A DNA stretch of 64,000 bases from Imperialibacter sp965651695 (GCA_965651695.1 CBFGTI010000001.1:1-64000); one strand, 5' to 3'; positions 52,186 to 61,100 are shown, counted from the first letter of the stretch. Numbers and translations: made by a program. Notes: generated by a model from the letters alone, not told the origin.

Positions 52186-53859
52186 TTAGAATACGCCCAC
52201 CGGATCATAGCCCGGCCTGTAATAGGTTATGTTCATTTTCGGGAATTTTTTGGAGGTAGCGATTAAACTTTGCTCAAAATAAAGAAAAATCATTGGGCAC
52301 TCATCGTGCAAGGTTTGCTGCAGCACCTTTAGGTGCTCGCCCATTTCTTGTTTGGTGCGGGCAACCAGCGCCGCCTCTATTGCCCTGTCCGATTCAGGAG
52401 TGGCAAACCCCGTGAAGTTAAGGTGGCCGGGTGCCGTTGCATCCGAGTGGAACAACGGGCTAAAGTTGAAAGCAGTAGGGGAGCCTACAAAAGACCAGAT
52501 TACTGCCTCAAACTGGTGTGCCTTCAGCTCCTGATTCAGGCTGCTGCTCTCCTCTGCTTCCACGCCTACTTTTATTCCCACTTTGCTCGCAGCTTCGCTT
52601 ACTATTAGCGCAATCTTTTCGTAGTCCTTGTTTGCACCGTTAAATTTCAGATCGAACGCCAGCTTCTCCCCGTTTCTGACCCATCCTCCTTCCGAATACC
52701 GCCAGCCTGCCTCACGCAGCATACGGGTTGAGCGGGCGGTATCGTGGCTGTATTGCTGCAGCAAGTCGTTGTACAGCTCCTTCAAAACAGGGTGAACGGG
52801 CCCCACGGTGGCATCGGCATACCCAAGCTTCACTGCATCGATAATCGCCGGGATATCGAGCAACGACGCGATTGCAACCCGTGTTTGGCTGTCGGAAAAT
52901 TTTGGCACCCTGGTGTTGAAGCCCAAAAAAATAAAGCGAAACCCTGCCTGCCGGTAGAGGTTAAGCGAATGAGCACCGGCATTAAACTTTTCGAGTTGAA
53001 TAAATTCTGTGGCGGGTATCTGCGTCATCAGGTCTATTTCACCATTCTGAAGAGCGAAACGAGCTGCCGTGGCGTCGGGAATCGCCACCATGGATATCCT
53101 CTTTGGCAGGGAACGGTGCGAAGGAACTTCCTTCCACCAATCGTCTCTTAGCGAAAGGCTGATACTCTGATCGGGCACAAATGCATCAATTTTGTAGGGG
53201 CCACTTCCTTCAAAAAACTTTTGGCTGTAAGGGGATAAGGCCTTATACGCTGCGGCATATTGGAGCAGCTCAGGGGGGGCGGTGGCCTCGGTTAAGCTGC
53301 TTACATAGGCCATTTCGTATTTACGCCAGATATGCAGTGAGTCGAAAATATGCTCTGGAATAACCTGGAAATCACCTGAAATCATTTTTGCATAATCCGG
53401 ATTGCCTGTAATGACCAGGTTAAACACACGCTCATCTACGGTATCTTTCTCGATGGTGTGGAGCGGTGCAAGGCTGAAGATGGAGGTGCCATTTGGCATG
53501 AGAGGTGTTTTTGACAACTTCAGGGTAAGGGCAATATCTTCAAAGCCAATGGGTTGGCCATTTGCCCACCGGGCCGAGTCATTTATCCGAAACCTGAAAA
53601 GCGATAGTGTATCGTTTAAAACGGTTTGGCTGAAATCGGATGCGACGTGAGGCACAACCCGCCCGGTAGAATCAAATTTGTTGACATGCTCAAAAACCAA
53701 TTTGCTGCTTTCCAGGTTGGATACAGCTGAAGAAGAAATCGGGGAAAATGAATCAGGGTAAGCACTTAAACGAATAGTGAGTGACGAATTTTGATCTCTC
53801 TCGGCGCACGACAGACAGCAGGCCAAAATAATGCTGAGGCAAAGTGGATTTTTGGGCAT
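52186..53859 (-). CDS. Oligopeptide-type ABC transporter substrate-binding lipoprotein
   Basis: Protein of 557 residues. The signal peptide ends at a lipobox cysteine (Cys18, CLSC). The rest is a family 5 solute-binding protein: LVFEHVNKFDSTGRVVPHVA near residue 54, WANGQPIGFEDIALTLKL, an FFEGSGPYKI segment and a late NFTGFATPESDRAIEAA. These bind oligopeptides or nickel-type ligands for an ABC transporter. No permease or ATPase gene is nearby, so it is an orphan. A terminator hairpin ends directly at its start codon, which is unusual. It is downstream of the small secreted-peptide ORF on the same strand. Confidence 0.88.
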   Translation of the reverse strand: MPKNPLCLSIILACCLSCAERDQNSSLTIRLSAYPDSFSPISSSAVSNLESSKLVFEHVNKFDSTGRVVPHVASDFSQTVLNDTLSLFRFRINDSARWANGQPIGFEDIALTLKLSKTPLMPNGTSIFSLAPLHTIEKDTVDERVFNLVITGNPDYAKMISGDFQVIPEHIFDSLHIWRKYEMAYVSSLTEATAPPELLQYAAAYKALSPYSQKFFEGSGPYKIDAFVPDQSISLSLRDDWWKEVPSHRSLPKRISMVAIPDATAARFALQNGEIDLMTQIPATEFIQLEKFNAGAHSLNLYRQAGFRFIFLGFNTRVPKFSDSQTRVAIASLLDIPAIIDAVKLGYADATVGPVHPVLKELYNDLLQQYSHDTARSTRMLREAGWRYSEGGWVRNGEKLAFDLKFNGANKDYEKIALIVSEAASKVGIKVGVEAEESSSLNQELKAHQFEAVIWSFVGSPTAFNFSPLFHSDATAPGHLNFTGFATPESDRAIEAALVARTKQEMGEHLKVLQQTLHDECPMIFLYFEQSLIATSKKFPKMNITYYRPGYDPVGVF

Positions 53860-53865
53860 AAAAAA

Positions 53866-53888
53866 AGGCTCTTAAACAATAAGAGCCT
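53866..53888 (-). terminator. Terminator-like hairpin abutting the SBP start codon
   Basis: A perfect 9-base-pair stem (AGGCTCTTA with TAAGAGCCT) closes a 5-base loop. On the minus strand it is followed by seven T and then, with no spacing, by the ATG of the binding-protein gene. It lies 42 bases after the stop of the small peptide ORF. It could terminate the peptide transcript, attenuate the downstream gene or mask its ribosome-binding site. Confidence 0.8.
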
Positions 53889-53930
53889 AAATTATTATCT
53901 TCCGTTGGAAGGTACAGCCTGCGCAAGCAT

Positions 53931-54086
53931 TTATTTACCTCCGTTACCCCATTCTCCGATTCCTCCTTCGTATTTAAGAGTTCTGAGTGATTTTTTTGCT
54001 TTTTTTGGGCTGTAGACGCTACTAGTTACAGGAGTCGCGAAATACAGCCCTAGGGAAAGAATCATAAAAAAAACATACTGTGCCAT
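53931..54086 (-). CDS. Small secreted-peptide ORF (51 residues)
   Basis: An ORF of 51 codons read directly from the minus strand. Residues 4-18 are hydrophobic (YVFFMILSLGLYFAT) with a possible cleavage site in VTSSVYS (20-26). Then comes a basic stretch PKKAKKSLRTLK and a Gly-rich end EGGIGEWGNGGK. The product looks like a precursor whose tail could be released outside. No known family is recognised. A terminator-like hairpin follows it, and the binding-protein gene lies just beyond; the divergent gene is a TPR protein. Coding status is supported by the ordered signal-then-tail design and the terminator, not by homology. Confidence 0.55.
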   Translation of the reverse strand: MAQYVFFMILSLGLYFATPVTSSVYSPKKAKKSLRTLKYEGGIGEWGNGGK

Positions 54087-54140
54087 AGGTCAACTGATTT
54101 AATTGATTAAAATTGTATGGCACTAAGGTGACGGCCCAGC

Positions 54141-54171
54141 TTGGAAATTTTGCGGACATTTTTTACCTTTA
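54141..54171 (+). promoter_or_regulatory. Candidate promoter of the cytoplasmic TPR gene
   Basis: TTG at 54141-54143, 20 bases, then TACCTTTA at 54164-54171, one mismatch from TAnnTTTG. It leaves a leader of about 75 bases before the ATG at 54252. The 165-base gap between the divergent starts holds no other feature I can support. Confidence 0.4.
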
Positions 54172-54251
54172 TATAACTATAATAAATTAAAGTCCGTCTT
54201 TCTACATTACGTTAAATAGTTAATTTCAAATAAACAGAGGGACTGCACACA

Positions 54252-55772
54252 ATGGAAGAGATCTCGAAATTAGTGCGGATTATAACAAACCGGGTGAAGA
54301 AAAACGTATCCCTGATAGATGTTATAAGCCACGAAGAAAACCCTAGCAAGGAGCAGCAGCTTTTTAATGGCGTACAAAAAGGACTGTATACCACCGACGA
54401 CGATGCCGCCAAAGGCATGTACGAGTCGGATTCTACCGATCAGCGCTACCGGATGTTAAAATCGAGGCTGCGGTACAAACTTTATAACCTGCTGTTTTTC
54501 ACCGATTATAACGACTCGCAAACCAATATTGGCTTCGCGTATGAGCAGGAAGCCCAGGGGTACCTTTTTCGGGCCAAGGTTTTGTTCAAAGAAGGTGAAT
54601 ATGACCTGGCGGAAAAACACGTAAAAAAAGCGCTGACAATTTCAAGAGAGGCTGAGTTTACAGAAATCACATTGAGTGGACTCCGTTTATTGCGAAATAT
54701 TTATTCCGAACTATGCCGGCCGAACCACCTGCGCAAAACGATTGGGCGCATAAAAAAATATGACGAGCTTTTCAAACTGGAGGAGGAAGCAGCCAACCTG
54801 TACGACATGCGGGCCATGCAACTTCGCAAGTCTGTGCATTCCAGGAAAGTTCATTTGGAGGAGACTACCAAAGCTGTTGCCGTCCTTAAAGCTCTTTGGG
54901 AAAAAACGAAGTCGTTCAATATTTTCCAACAATACTATCGGTTGAGAATATGGTCAAGCGAATTGTTTGGCGAATTCGAAGACATAATCAAAATAGTTGA
55001 TGAGGTTGAGAAACTTGTAGAAGAAGGAAGTATCAATCCTCTGCGTTTCGACTTGCGGATTAATGCATACACTAAAACCTATGCGTATCTGCGCGCCAAA
55101 GACTACAAAAATGGGATTGCGTATGCACAAAAAGGACTAGACCTTATCTCGAGGTCGAGCAGGAACTGGTTTTCGCATATGGAAAACTACTATCTGCTAG
55201 CCCTGCATAGTAAAAATTACGAAGTTGCTGAAGATATACTGGGCCAGGCGCTGCGAAACCCGTACATGGAGAAAATAAGCAGCCGTGCCAAAGAGCGATG
55301 GGAGCTGTACAAGGCATACCTGTATTTCCTTATGCCGGGCCGCAATGTGGAGGAAGCAATTAACATCAACAAACTCTATGAGAAAATGCCACATTACACC
55401 CAGGACAAGCAGGGTTTTATGGTGGCCATTCTCATTCTCGAGTTTATGGACCTCATCAAAAAAGACCGGCTCGATGTGGCGCTTACCAAGCTGCCCAACA
55501 CCGAAAAATACATATATCGCTATCTGAACGATAATCCCGAAAGCCAAAGAGAAAAACTATTTCTCAAGCTGATCACCATTATGGTGGAAAGCAGCTTTAA
55601 TCCCGAGGTGGCAGCCAAAAAAGGTGAAAAGTACTTCAATAGGCTAAAAGGAACTCCCGAGCCCGGAGATGCCTTTGCCGAAGTAGAAATTGTACCCTAT
55701 GAGCAGCTGTGGGAGATCCTCCTCGAAATAATGGATCATTCGCACGTAAAGCTCGATTTTGGCAAACAATAA
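54252..55772 (+). CDS. Cytoplasmic tetratricopeptide-like repeat protein
   Basis: Protein of 506 residues without a signal peptide or membrane segment. It is nearly all helical, with repeat pairs such as GYLFRAKVLFKEGEYDLAEKHVKKALTISR, then YTKTYAYLRAKDYKNGIAYAQKGLDL, and YYLLALHSKNYEVAEDILGQAL, giving several TPR-like units between about 110 and 350. The N-terminal EEISKLVRIITNRVKKNVSLID has no helix-turn-helix that I can see. I recall similar N-termini in multi-copy families of Cytophagales, but no function. It is divergent from the small secreted-peptide ORF. A strong terminator follows 45 bases after the stop. Confidence 0.7.
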   Translation: MEEISKLVRIITNRVKKNVSLIDVISHEENPSKEQQLFNGVQKGLYTTDDDAAKGMYESDSTDQRYRMLKSRLRYKLYNLLFFTDYNDSQTNIGFAYEQEAQGYLFRAKVLFKEGEYDLAEKHVKKALTISREAEFTEITLSGLRLLRNIYSELCRPNHLRKTIGRIKKYDELFKLEEEAANLYDMRAMQLRKSVHSRKVHLEETTKAVAVLKALWEKTKSFNIFQQYYRLRIWSSELFGEFEDIIKIVDEVEKLVEEGSINPLRFDLRINAYTKTYAYLRAKDYKNGIAYAQKGLDLISRSSRNWFSHMENYYLLALHSKNYEVAEDILGQALRNPYMEKISSRAKERWELYKAYLYFLMPGRNVEEAININKLYEKMPHYTQDKQGFMVAILILEFMDLIKKDRLDVALTKLPNTEKYIYRYLNDNPESQREKLFLKLITIMVESSFNPEVAAKKGEKYFNRLKGTPEPGDAFAEVEIVPYEQLWEILLEIMDHSHVKLDFGKQ

Positions 55773-55817
55773 TATTTGATTAGGTCGATGCTTGTCATAT
55801 GTTGAGTATGACTCTAT

Positions 55818-55844
55818 AACCCTGCTGGCTTTGCCGGCAGGGTT
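55818..55844 (+). terminator. Terminator of the cytoplasmic TPR gene
   Basis: A 12-base-pair stem with one G-T pair (AACCCTGCTGGC with GCCGGCAGGGTT) closes a 3-base loop and is followed by TTGTATTTATT. It lies between convergent genes and serves the plus-strand gene best. Confidence 0.85.
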
Positions 55845-55862
55845 TGTATTTATTAGTCCTTG

Positions 55863-57695
55863 CTAAAACGACTGCATTTCTATCAGCTTGCTGTACACAC
55901 CCCCAGCCTTTACCAATTCCGAATGGGTGCCTTTCTCAATTATCTCCCCGCTTTGAAGCACCGCTATCAGGTCCGCGTTTTGGATAGTGCTTAGCCTGTG
56001 CGCAATCACCACCGACGTCCTGTTCTTCATCAGGTTGGTAAGCGCCTCCTGCACCAGCTTTTCCGACTCCGAATCAAGCGCTGAAGTGGCCTCGTCAAGT
56101 ATTAGAATAGGCGGATTTTTAAAAATAGCCCGCGCTATACTCAACCGCTGCCGCTGCCCACCTGAAAGTTTCGAGCCACGATCGCCAATTTCGGTCTGGT
56201 AGCCCTTTTCCATTTCAATAATGAAATTGTGGGCGTTGGCAATTTTGGCCGCAGCCCTTACCTTCTCCTCGTCGGCATTTTCCACGCCGAAAGCGATGTT
56301 GTTGAAAACCGTGTCGTTAAAAAGGATCGACTCCTGTGTTACAATCCCCATCTGCTTGCGGATCGACTCCATGGTGTAAGCAGTAAGCGGCTGCCCGTCG
56401 ATACACACCTGCCCGCTGGCAGGGTCGTAAAAACGCGGTATCAGATCGGACAGGGTAGACTTACCGCTGCCCGACGGGCCTACCAGCGCTACGGTTTTTC
56501 CCTTGGGAACCACCAGGTTGATGTTTTTCAGCACCACCTCTTTCTCATAGGCGAAGGACACATTCCGGAACTCGATAGATGTAGTGAAGCCCTCCAGAGG
56601 CCGTGCGTCAGGGGCATCGGCAATTGTTGGTTCGGTGTCGATAACGGTAAACACCCGCTCGCCTGCAGCAAGGCCACGCTGAATGTTGCTGAACGAAGCC
56701 GAAATGGCCTTGGCGGGGGGCAATATCTGCGAAAATATGATCAGGAATGCCAAAAACTCGGATGCAGAAAGCGAAGATTCCCGCGTAAGAATAAGATTGC
56801 CGCCGATCAGGAGTAGAACCGCCACTACCGACACGCCAATAAATTCGGAAATTGGCCCGGCAAGCTCAAACCTCCTGGCAATCGACACATTTTTGCGGGC
56901 GTAGAACACCACCTCCTTAGCGAATTTTTTAAACACGAATCCCGTGGCCGTAAAAGCCTTGATAATTCGGATGCCCCCAATGCTTTCGTCGAGGATGTTG
57001 TTGATGTTACCCAATGCCTGCTGGGTTTGCCGGGCTTTTGTTTTCAACCTTTTCGCTATGCCGGCAATCAGCAGGCCCGACACAGGCATCATCAGCATGG
57101 TATAGAGGGTTAGCTCGACCGACATAGTAAAAAGAACCACAAAGTAGCCGATAATCAAAGCAGGTTCCTTAAACAGCACCCGGAGGGTACTGGCTACCGA
57201 GTGCTCCACCTCCTGCACATCGCTGGTAGCCCTGCTCATAATGTCGCCTTTGCGCCTTTCGGTAAAGTAGCCAATGGGGAAGGAAATAATGCGGCTGAAG
57301 ACTTCGGTGCGGAGGTTTCTTATCACCGTAGCTCTTATTTTGGCCATTACCACCGCCGACAGGTACCTGAACAGGTTGCTAAGAAACACCGACACTATAA
57401 GGATAGTACAAACAAATTGCAATGCACCGGGCTTGCCCGACCGCTCTATTACGCCCATAAAATAGTAGTCGAAGAAAGCCTTGAAATAATCGACGCTGAT
57501 AGTGAATTCAGGGAGCTGTTGAACTACCTCTACTTTTTCCTTGTCAACCTGATCGAAAATAATGTCGAGCAAAGGAATGATAACAGTAAAATTGACGAGA
57601 CTGAAAATTACCTGCAGAACGGTGAACAAGATGTATATGGGAACGAACCGGCTAAACGGCCTGGCGTAAGATAAAATTCGGAAATACGTCTTCAT
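55863..57695 (-). CDS. MsbA-like ABC exporter, fused permease and ATPase
   Basis: Protein of 610 residues. The N-terminal half (about 1-330) is the six-helix ABC exporter domain with FRYLSAVVMAKIRATVIRNLR and FPIGYFTERRKGDIMSR. The C-terminal ATPase has Walker A GPSGSGKSTLSDLIPRFYD, the signature LSGGQRQRLSIARAIF and Walker B ILILDEATSALD. The closest functional type is MsbA, which flips lipid A-core across the inner membrane, but drug exporters share the same layout, so no symbol is given. The ATG at 57695 is chosen over a TTG one codon upstream. It follows the Wzi/RemB-like barrel gene by 43 bases. Confidence 0.85.
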   Translation of the reverse strand: MKTYFRILSYARPFSRFVPIYILFTVLQVIFSLVNFTVIIPLLDIIFDQVDKEKVEVVQQLPEFTISVDYFKAFFDYYFMGVIERSGKPGALQFVCTILIVSVFLSNLFRYLSAVVMAKIRATVIRNLRTEVFSRIISFPIGYFTERRKGDIMSRATSDVQEVEHSVASTLRVLFKEPALIIGYFVVLFTMSVELTLYTMLMMPVSGLLIAGIAKRLKTKARQTQQALGNINNILDESIGGIRIIKAFTATGFVFKKFAKEVVFYARKNVSIARRFELAGPISEFIGVSVVAVLLLIGGNLILTRESSLSASEFLAFLIIFSQILPPAKAISASFSNIQRGLAAGERVFTVIDTEPTIADAPDARPLEGFTTSIEFRNVSFAYEKEVVLKNINLVVPKGKTVALVGPSGSGKSTLSDLIPRFYDPASGQVCIDGQPLTAYTMESIRKQMGIVTQESILFNDTVFNNIAFGVENADEEKVRAAAKIANAHNFIIEMEKGYQTEIGDRGSKLSGGQRQRLSIARAIFKNPPILILDEATSALDSESEKLVQEALTNLMKNRTSVVIAHRLSTIQNADLIAVLQSGEIIEKGTHSELVKAGGVYSKLIEMQSF

Positions 57696-57738
57696 CAAAA
57701 ATTGAAATGTGGCGCAAGTTAGTGGCTAATGCCGGTAA

Positions 57739-59430
57739 TCAGAAATAATGATGTTTGGTGTCGGTATTGAGCCGGATGCCAAAACTGTAAAAATGGTCGG
57801 TCGTAAGCGGCGCACCTGCCTGCTCTTCATTTCTGAATATGGCACGGGCGTCGAGAAACAGGTTGTGGCGCAGCCGGTAGGTGGCCTGAAGCGCGAGAAG
57901 TTTGATGGTGGTGCTAACACCCTGGCCCGTAAAATTGCCAAATTCACGTTCGTAGGTAGCATAGGGCAGCAGCGGATTACGGCCCCAGTTGGAAGCAGCG
58001 CCTGCGTCTTCTCCCTGCCGAATGTATGCTGTTGTGGCCGAAAGCTGTAGCTTGCTAAAAGCCTGGTAGCGGGCTACGGAAATAAGCTCTTTAAAATTAG
58101 CACCGAGGGGATGAGCCAGCGGCTGCCTGTAGTGCGTAAAACTGGTATAGCTGCTTTGGTGGGCGTAGGTGTAAGGCCGTGCGTAGTTGTGCTCCAGCTG
58201 AAAGTCGAGATTTGAAATACCACCTGCGTCTATCCACTTAACACCCAGCTGCCAGGCAAATTTGTTCGACCACCAGCCGGTTTGATTCTTCAGGTTGCTA
58301 ATCGAAAGCTCGTCGAGCAAAAATTGCCCGTAAGCACTAAAACGCCGGGCAAAATTCCACTTGCCGTCCAATCCTACTATTACATTGTCGGGGCTTCCCA
58401 GCTGCTGCTCCAGCCCCCGGTAAAAGATAAACGGGTTGAGGTAGTTGGGATCGAAAGAGCCGGTGCGAAGTGAATCTTCAGGAGAAAACACCACTGCTTC
58501 GAACAGGCCAAAGTTCAGCCGCTTGTTTACCTGCCAGGTAAGCTGGTGCATTACCAGGTTCTTATTCGGAAACTCGCGGGTGCCCAGCAGGCCGTCTTCA
58601 TAATAAAACACGTCTGCCTTTAGCCGCGCTATTACGTTGGTATAGTAAAACTTCCAGATTTTGGCATTGAGCCTGAAAAAGAAATAGTTGTTGGAAAAAT
58701 CCGAAAGTAGCATTGAGCGCATGCCATTACCCACAAAAAGCTTATCGTGGCCGGCTTGCAGGTGCAAGTGTTTGGTGGCGTCGACGGTAACGTAGCCATT
58801 GGCCGTAATAAAATCCACACCCTCCCGCTTGTATCTTTTCCAAAAGCCCTCGCCGGGCACCACATGCCAGCGGCTGGTCCACCTTTGCAGGTAGTCGGCG
58901 TACACCACCTGGTTTTCGGTGAGCGAGGTATAAAACCCCACCTTGTTGTCCAGGCTTCCTCTCACCACAATACCCCTGGTATTTATAAAAGGGGTTGTCT
59001 CTGTTTGCGGGTCGCTACCTACCTCAAACTGAAACACCGGGCTGACGTGAAGGTCGATCCCATCTTCACGCACATAAAAGGCGTCGGACGAGGTTTTGTA
59101 AAGTGTGTTAAAAACCGGCCTCCCACTCTCAGGCGCCTCACCAAAAAACTCCCAGTTGTCTTGCTCCAGGTAGCGCCGGTTGTATTTGTCGGTGGTGCTT
59201 TCAAAAACTCCACGGGCGGCTACGGAGTCAACAAACGCCGCCACGTCGCGACGTTGCACCGGCTTAAAGCTGCTGAAATAAGCGTCGTGCATGCGGCCGC
59301 TTTTAATCTCATACCTGTCGAGCAGGTGGTAATAGTCGTTCCACAGCGGCACATTCGCACTTTGGCCGGAAAGCCGAAAGCTGCTGGCAACAAACAATAG
59401 CAGTAGAAAAAATGAGGATTTCACCGGCAT
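57739..59430 (-). CDS. Wzi/RemB-like outer-membrane beta-barrel protein
   Basis: Protein of 563 residues with a signal peptide (about 1-23, ending RLSGQ). After a helical head (WNDYYHLLDRYEIKSGR) come many amphipathic beta strands: VYADYLQRWTSRWHVVPGEG, GHDKLFVGNGMRSMLLSDF, AYGQFLLDELSISN and an aromatic-ending last strand YSFGIRLNTDTKHHYF. The middle resembles the Wzi capsule-assembly barrel and the Bacteroidota RemB gliding protein. It likely sits in the outer membrane and interacts with surface polysaccharide or gliding parts; the exact role is inference. It precedes the MsbA-like gene. Confidence 0.72.
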   Translation of the reverse strand: MPVKSSFFLLLLFVASSFRLSGQSANVPLWNDYYHLLDRYEIKSGRMHDAYFSSFKPVQRRDVAAFVDSVAARGVFESTTDKYNRRYLEQDNWEFFGEAPESGRPVFNTLYKTSSDAFYVREDGIDLHVSPVFQFEVGSDPQTETTPFINTRGIVVRGSLDNKVGFYTSLTENQVVYADYLQRWTSRWHVVPGEGFWKRYKREGVDFITANGYVTVDATKHLHLQAGHDKLFVGNGMRSMLLSDFSNNYFFFRLNAKIWKFYYTNVIARLKADVFYYEDGLLGTREFPNKNLVMHQLTWQVNKRLNFGLFEAVVFSPEDSLRTGSFDPNYLNPFIFYRGLEQQLGSPDNVIVGLDGKWNFARRFSAYGQFLLDELSISNLKNQTGWWSNKFAWQLGVKWIDAGGISNLDFQLEHNYARPYTYAHQSSYTSFTHYRQPLAHPLGANFKELISVARYQAFSKLQLSATTAYIRQGEDAGAASNWGRNPLLPYATYEREFGNFTGQGVSTTIKLLALQATYRLRHNLFLDARAIFRNEEQAGAPLTTDHFYSFGIRLNTDTKHHYF

Positions 59431-59459
59431 AAAGACGCTAAAATAGCACGATTCTTTGG

Positions 59460-60059
59460 TTAATGTATGATTTGCGAAATTGGCAGCTGAACTTCGCCGA
59501 GATCAAGCATTGAGTTGATGAGGCAAATCTTTTCGAATGAGCCGAGGTCGGAAGTGGCGATCACCTTTTCTTGTATAGCTTTTGTGTGAAGCAGAAAGGC
59601 TCTTTTTGTTCCTTTCAATAGTGGCGTTTGGGGCGTTACCCATTCGCTCCCGTCCCAAAAGCAGCAGTTGGCATAGCTAGTGTCGGTTATCAGGCCTTTC
59701 CTGGCAATGAGCACGTCGTCGGCCCCCTGACGTTTTTCAAAAAGTGCGTTGAGCGCTTCACGGCCGGCAAACTTATGCGCATAGCTCAGGCCCGGCGCCT
59801 CGATCACCCGCAGCGTTGTCACAGCCTTCCTTTCATACCGCACAAACTCTACCGCTTCTACCTTCCTTCCGGCAAGCACTCTCGCCTTATAAACAATGGC
59901 AGGATCGAGTGCCGATGTATTAATAACTGCTGACAGCGCCGCATCGGAAAGCCCGCTGCCAAAAAGAGCCCGCCGGCTACTGTTCAGCCTGCTTTCGTGC
60001 CACTCAAGGTTCTGCGGTTGGTTGTTAAATATTTTGATGGACTCCAGTAGCAGGCACAT
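59460..60059 (-). CDS. pabC: Aminotransferase class IV, aminodeoxychorismate lyase-like
   Basis: Protein of 199 residues, a small class IV PLP enzyme. The start MCLLLESIKIFNNQPQNLEWHESRL is typical of short Bacteroidota PabC proteins. The likely PLP lysine is in LSYAHKFAGREALN, and the substrate loop LIARKGLITDTSYANCCFWDG fits the family, followed by TPLLKGTKRAFLL. It would release pyruvate from aminodeoxychorismate to give p-aminobenzoate for folate. The start lies 35 bases inside the end of pabB, so the two are tightly coupled. Confidence 0.85.
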   Translation of the reverse strand: MCLLLESIKIFNNQPQNLEWHESRLNSSRRALFGSGLSDAALSAVINTSALDPAIVYKARVLAGRKVEAVEFVRYERKAVTTLRVIEAPGLSYAHKFAGREALNALFEKRQGADDVLIARKGLITDTSYANCCFWDGSEWVTPQTPLLKGTKRAFLLHTKAIQEKVIATSDLGSFEKICLINSMLDLGEVQLPISQIIH

Positions 60060-61020
60060 ATACTTTGTCGATTAGTTCGCGGTACTCCTGCCAGGCGACG
60101 CTTTGAGCTGTTATGCCGCCGCCGCTTCGGTAGTATAGCCGTCCGTTTTGCCGCTCAATAAAGCGAATAAGCACGCAGCTATCGAGATTAGTGCCGTCGA
60201 AGTATCCGGCCACACCCGTGTAGTAACCTCTTTTTTCACCCTCAGCCTCCAGAATGATCTCACAGGTTTTGGGTTTGGGTGCACCCGACACCGAGCCGGC
60301 TGGCAGCAAGCCCATCAAAATGTCGCCGATGTACGCCCGGTAGTCCGGCGGCAATAGGCCTGTGATCTTTGAACTCGTCTGCACCAGGTCTTTGGTAAGC
60401 GTACTGATTGTTTCGGTAAAGCGGAATTTTTCAACGGTTACGCCTGTGCAAAAACGGCTCAAATCGTTTCGCAGCAAGTCTACAACGGTTACATGCTCGG
60501 CAAGCTCCTTGGGGTCGTTTAGCAGTGCTTCTTCGGCGTTGGGAAGCGACGCATCAATTGTCCCCTTCATGGGGCAGGTGTGCATTAGGCCATTGTTTAT
60601 CCGTACAAATGTTTCCGGCGAAAAAACGACCCAGCTGTCCTCAAAGCAAATGCGATATTTAGCCCTCGAAGCATGAAAAATATCGGTGAGGGAGGCGGTG
60701 GAGTAAATTTCCGTTTTGCCTGTCAGGTTTACGAGAAAAGAATTCCCAAGCCGGAGGTGGCGATGAACCACGTCGAACTTTCGCTGGTACGATTCAAATG
60801 GTTCAGGCGCCTTATCGATAAACACTGCCGTGGGTGTGTAACCCCGGTTTGCATTGGTAAACCCTTCAAAATTGAATAAGATTTGGTTTGCCGGCAGGTC
60901 AGCCAAAAGCCACGCCCGGGGTTGGTCCAATTCAAAATCGACAACAAAGAAGAACGAAAGCCCTCTTTTGCCCCACTCGTTGAGCTGCTGCTTAAAGTTA
61001 TGTACGCTCAGTTCATTCAT
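60025..61020 (-). CDS. pabB: Aminodeoxychorismate synthase component I
   Basis: Protein of 331 residues, the chorismate-binding domain only. Markers are GNSFLVNLTGKTEI, SPETFVRINNGLMHTCPMKGTID, DLLRNDLSRFCTGVTV, LPAGSVSGAPKPKTCEIILEAE and YYRSGGGITAQS. It aminates chorismate with ammonia from a PabA/TrpG glutaminase, which is not in the window. At 331 residues it is a short form lacking the N-terminal region seen in enteric PabB (about 450). It overlaps pabC by 35 bases. Confidence 0.9.
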   Translation of the reverse strand: MNELSVHNFKQQLNEWGKRGLSFFFVVDFELDQPRAWLLADLPANQILFNFEGFTNANRGYTPTAVFIDKAPEPFESYQRKFDVVHRHLRLGNSFLVNLTGKTEIYSTASLTDIFHASRAKYRICFEDSWVVFSPETFVRINNGLMHTCPMKGTIDASLPNAEEALLNDPKELAEHVTVVDLLRNDLSRFCTGVTVEKFRFTETISTLTKDLVQTSSKITGLLPPDYRAYIGDILMGLLPAGSVSGAPKPKTCEIILEAEGEKRGYYTGVAGYFDGTNLDSCVLIRFIERQNGRLYYRSGGGITAQSVAWQEYRELIDKVYVPATGVHQNI

Positions 61021-61100
61021 TCTTCAGGCGTAGTTGTGCTTTTGGGTATCGATGACCGGTTTCAAAAACAGCGTCAAAGATAATTATTTCCAGCACTACA

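Noticed and set aside
54252..54330. A helix-turn-helix at the start of the TPR protein, as in PlcR/NprR-type receptors
   Set aside because: The first 30 residues contain helices but no recognisable HTH spacing; a DNA-binding role is not supported.
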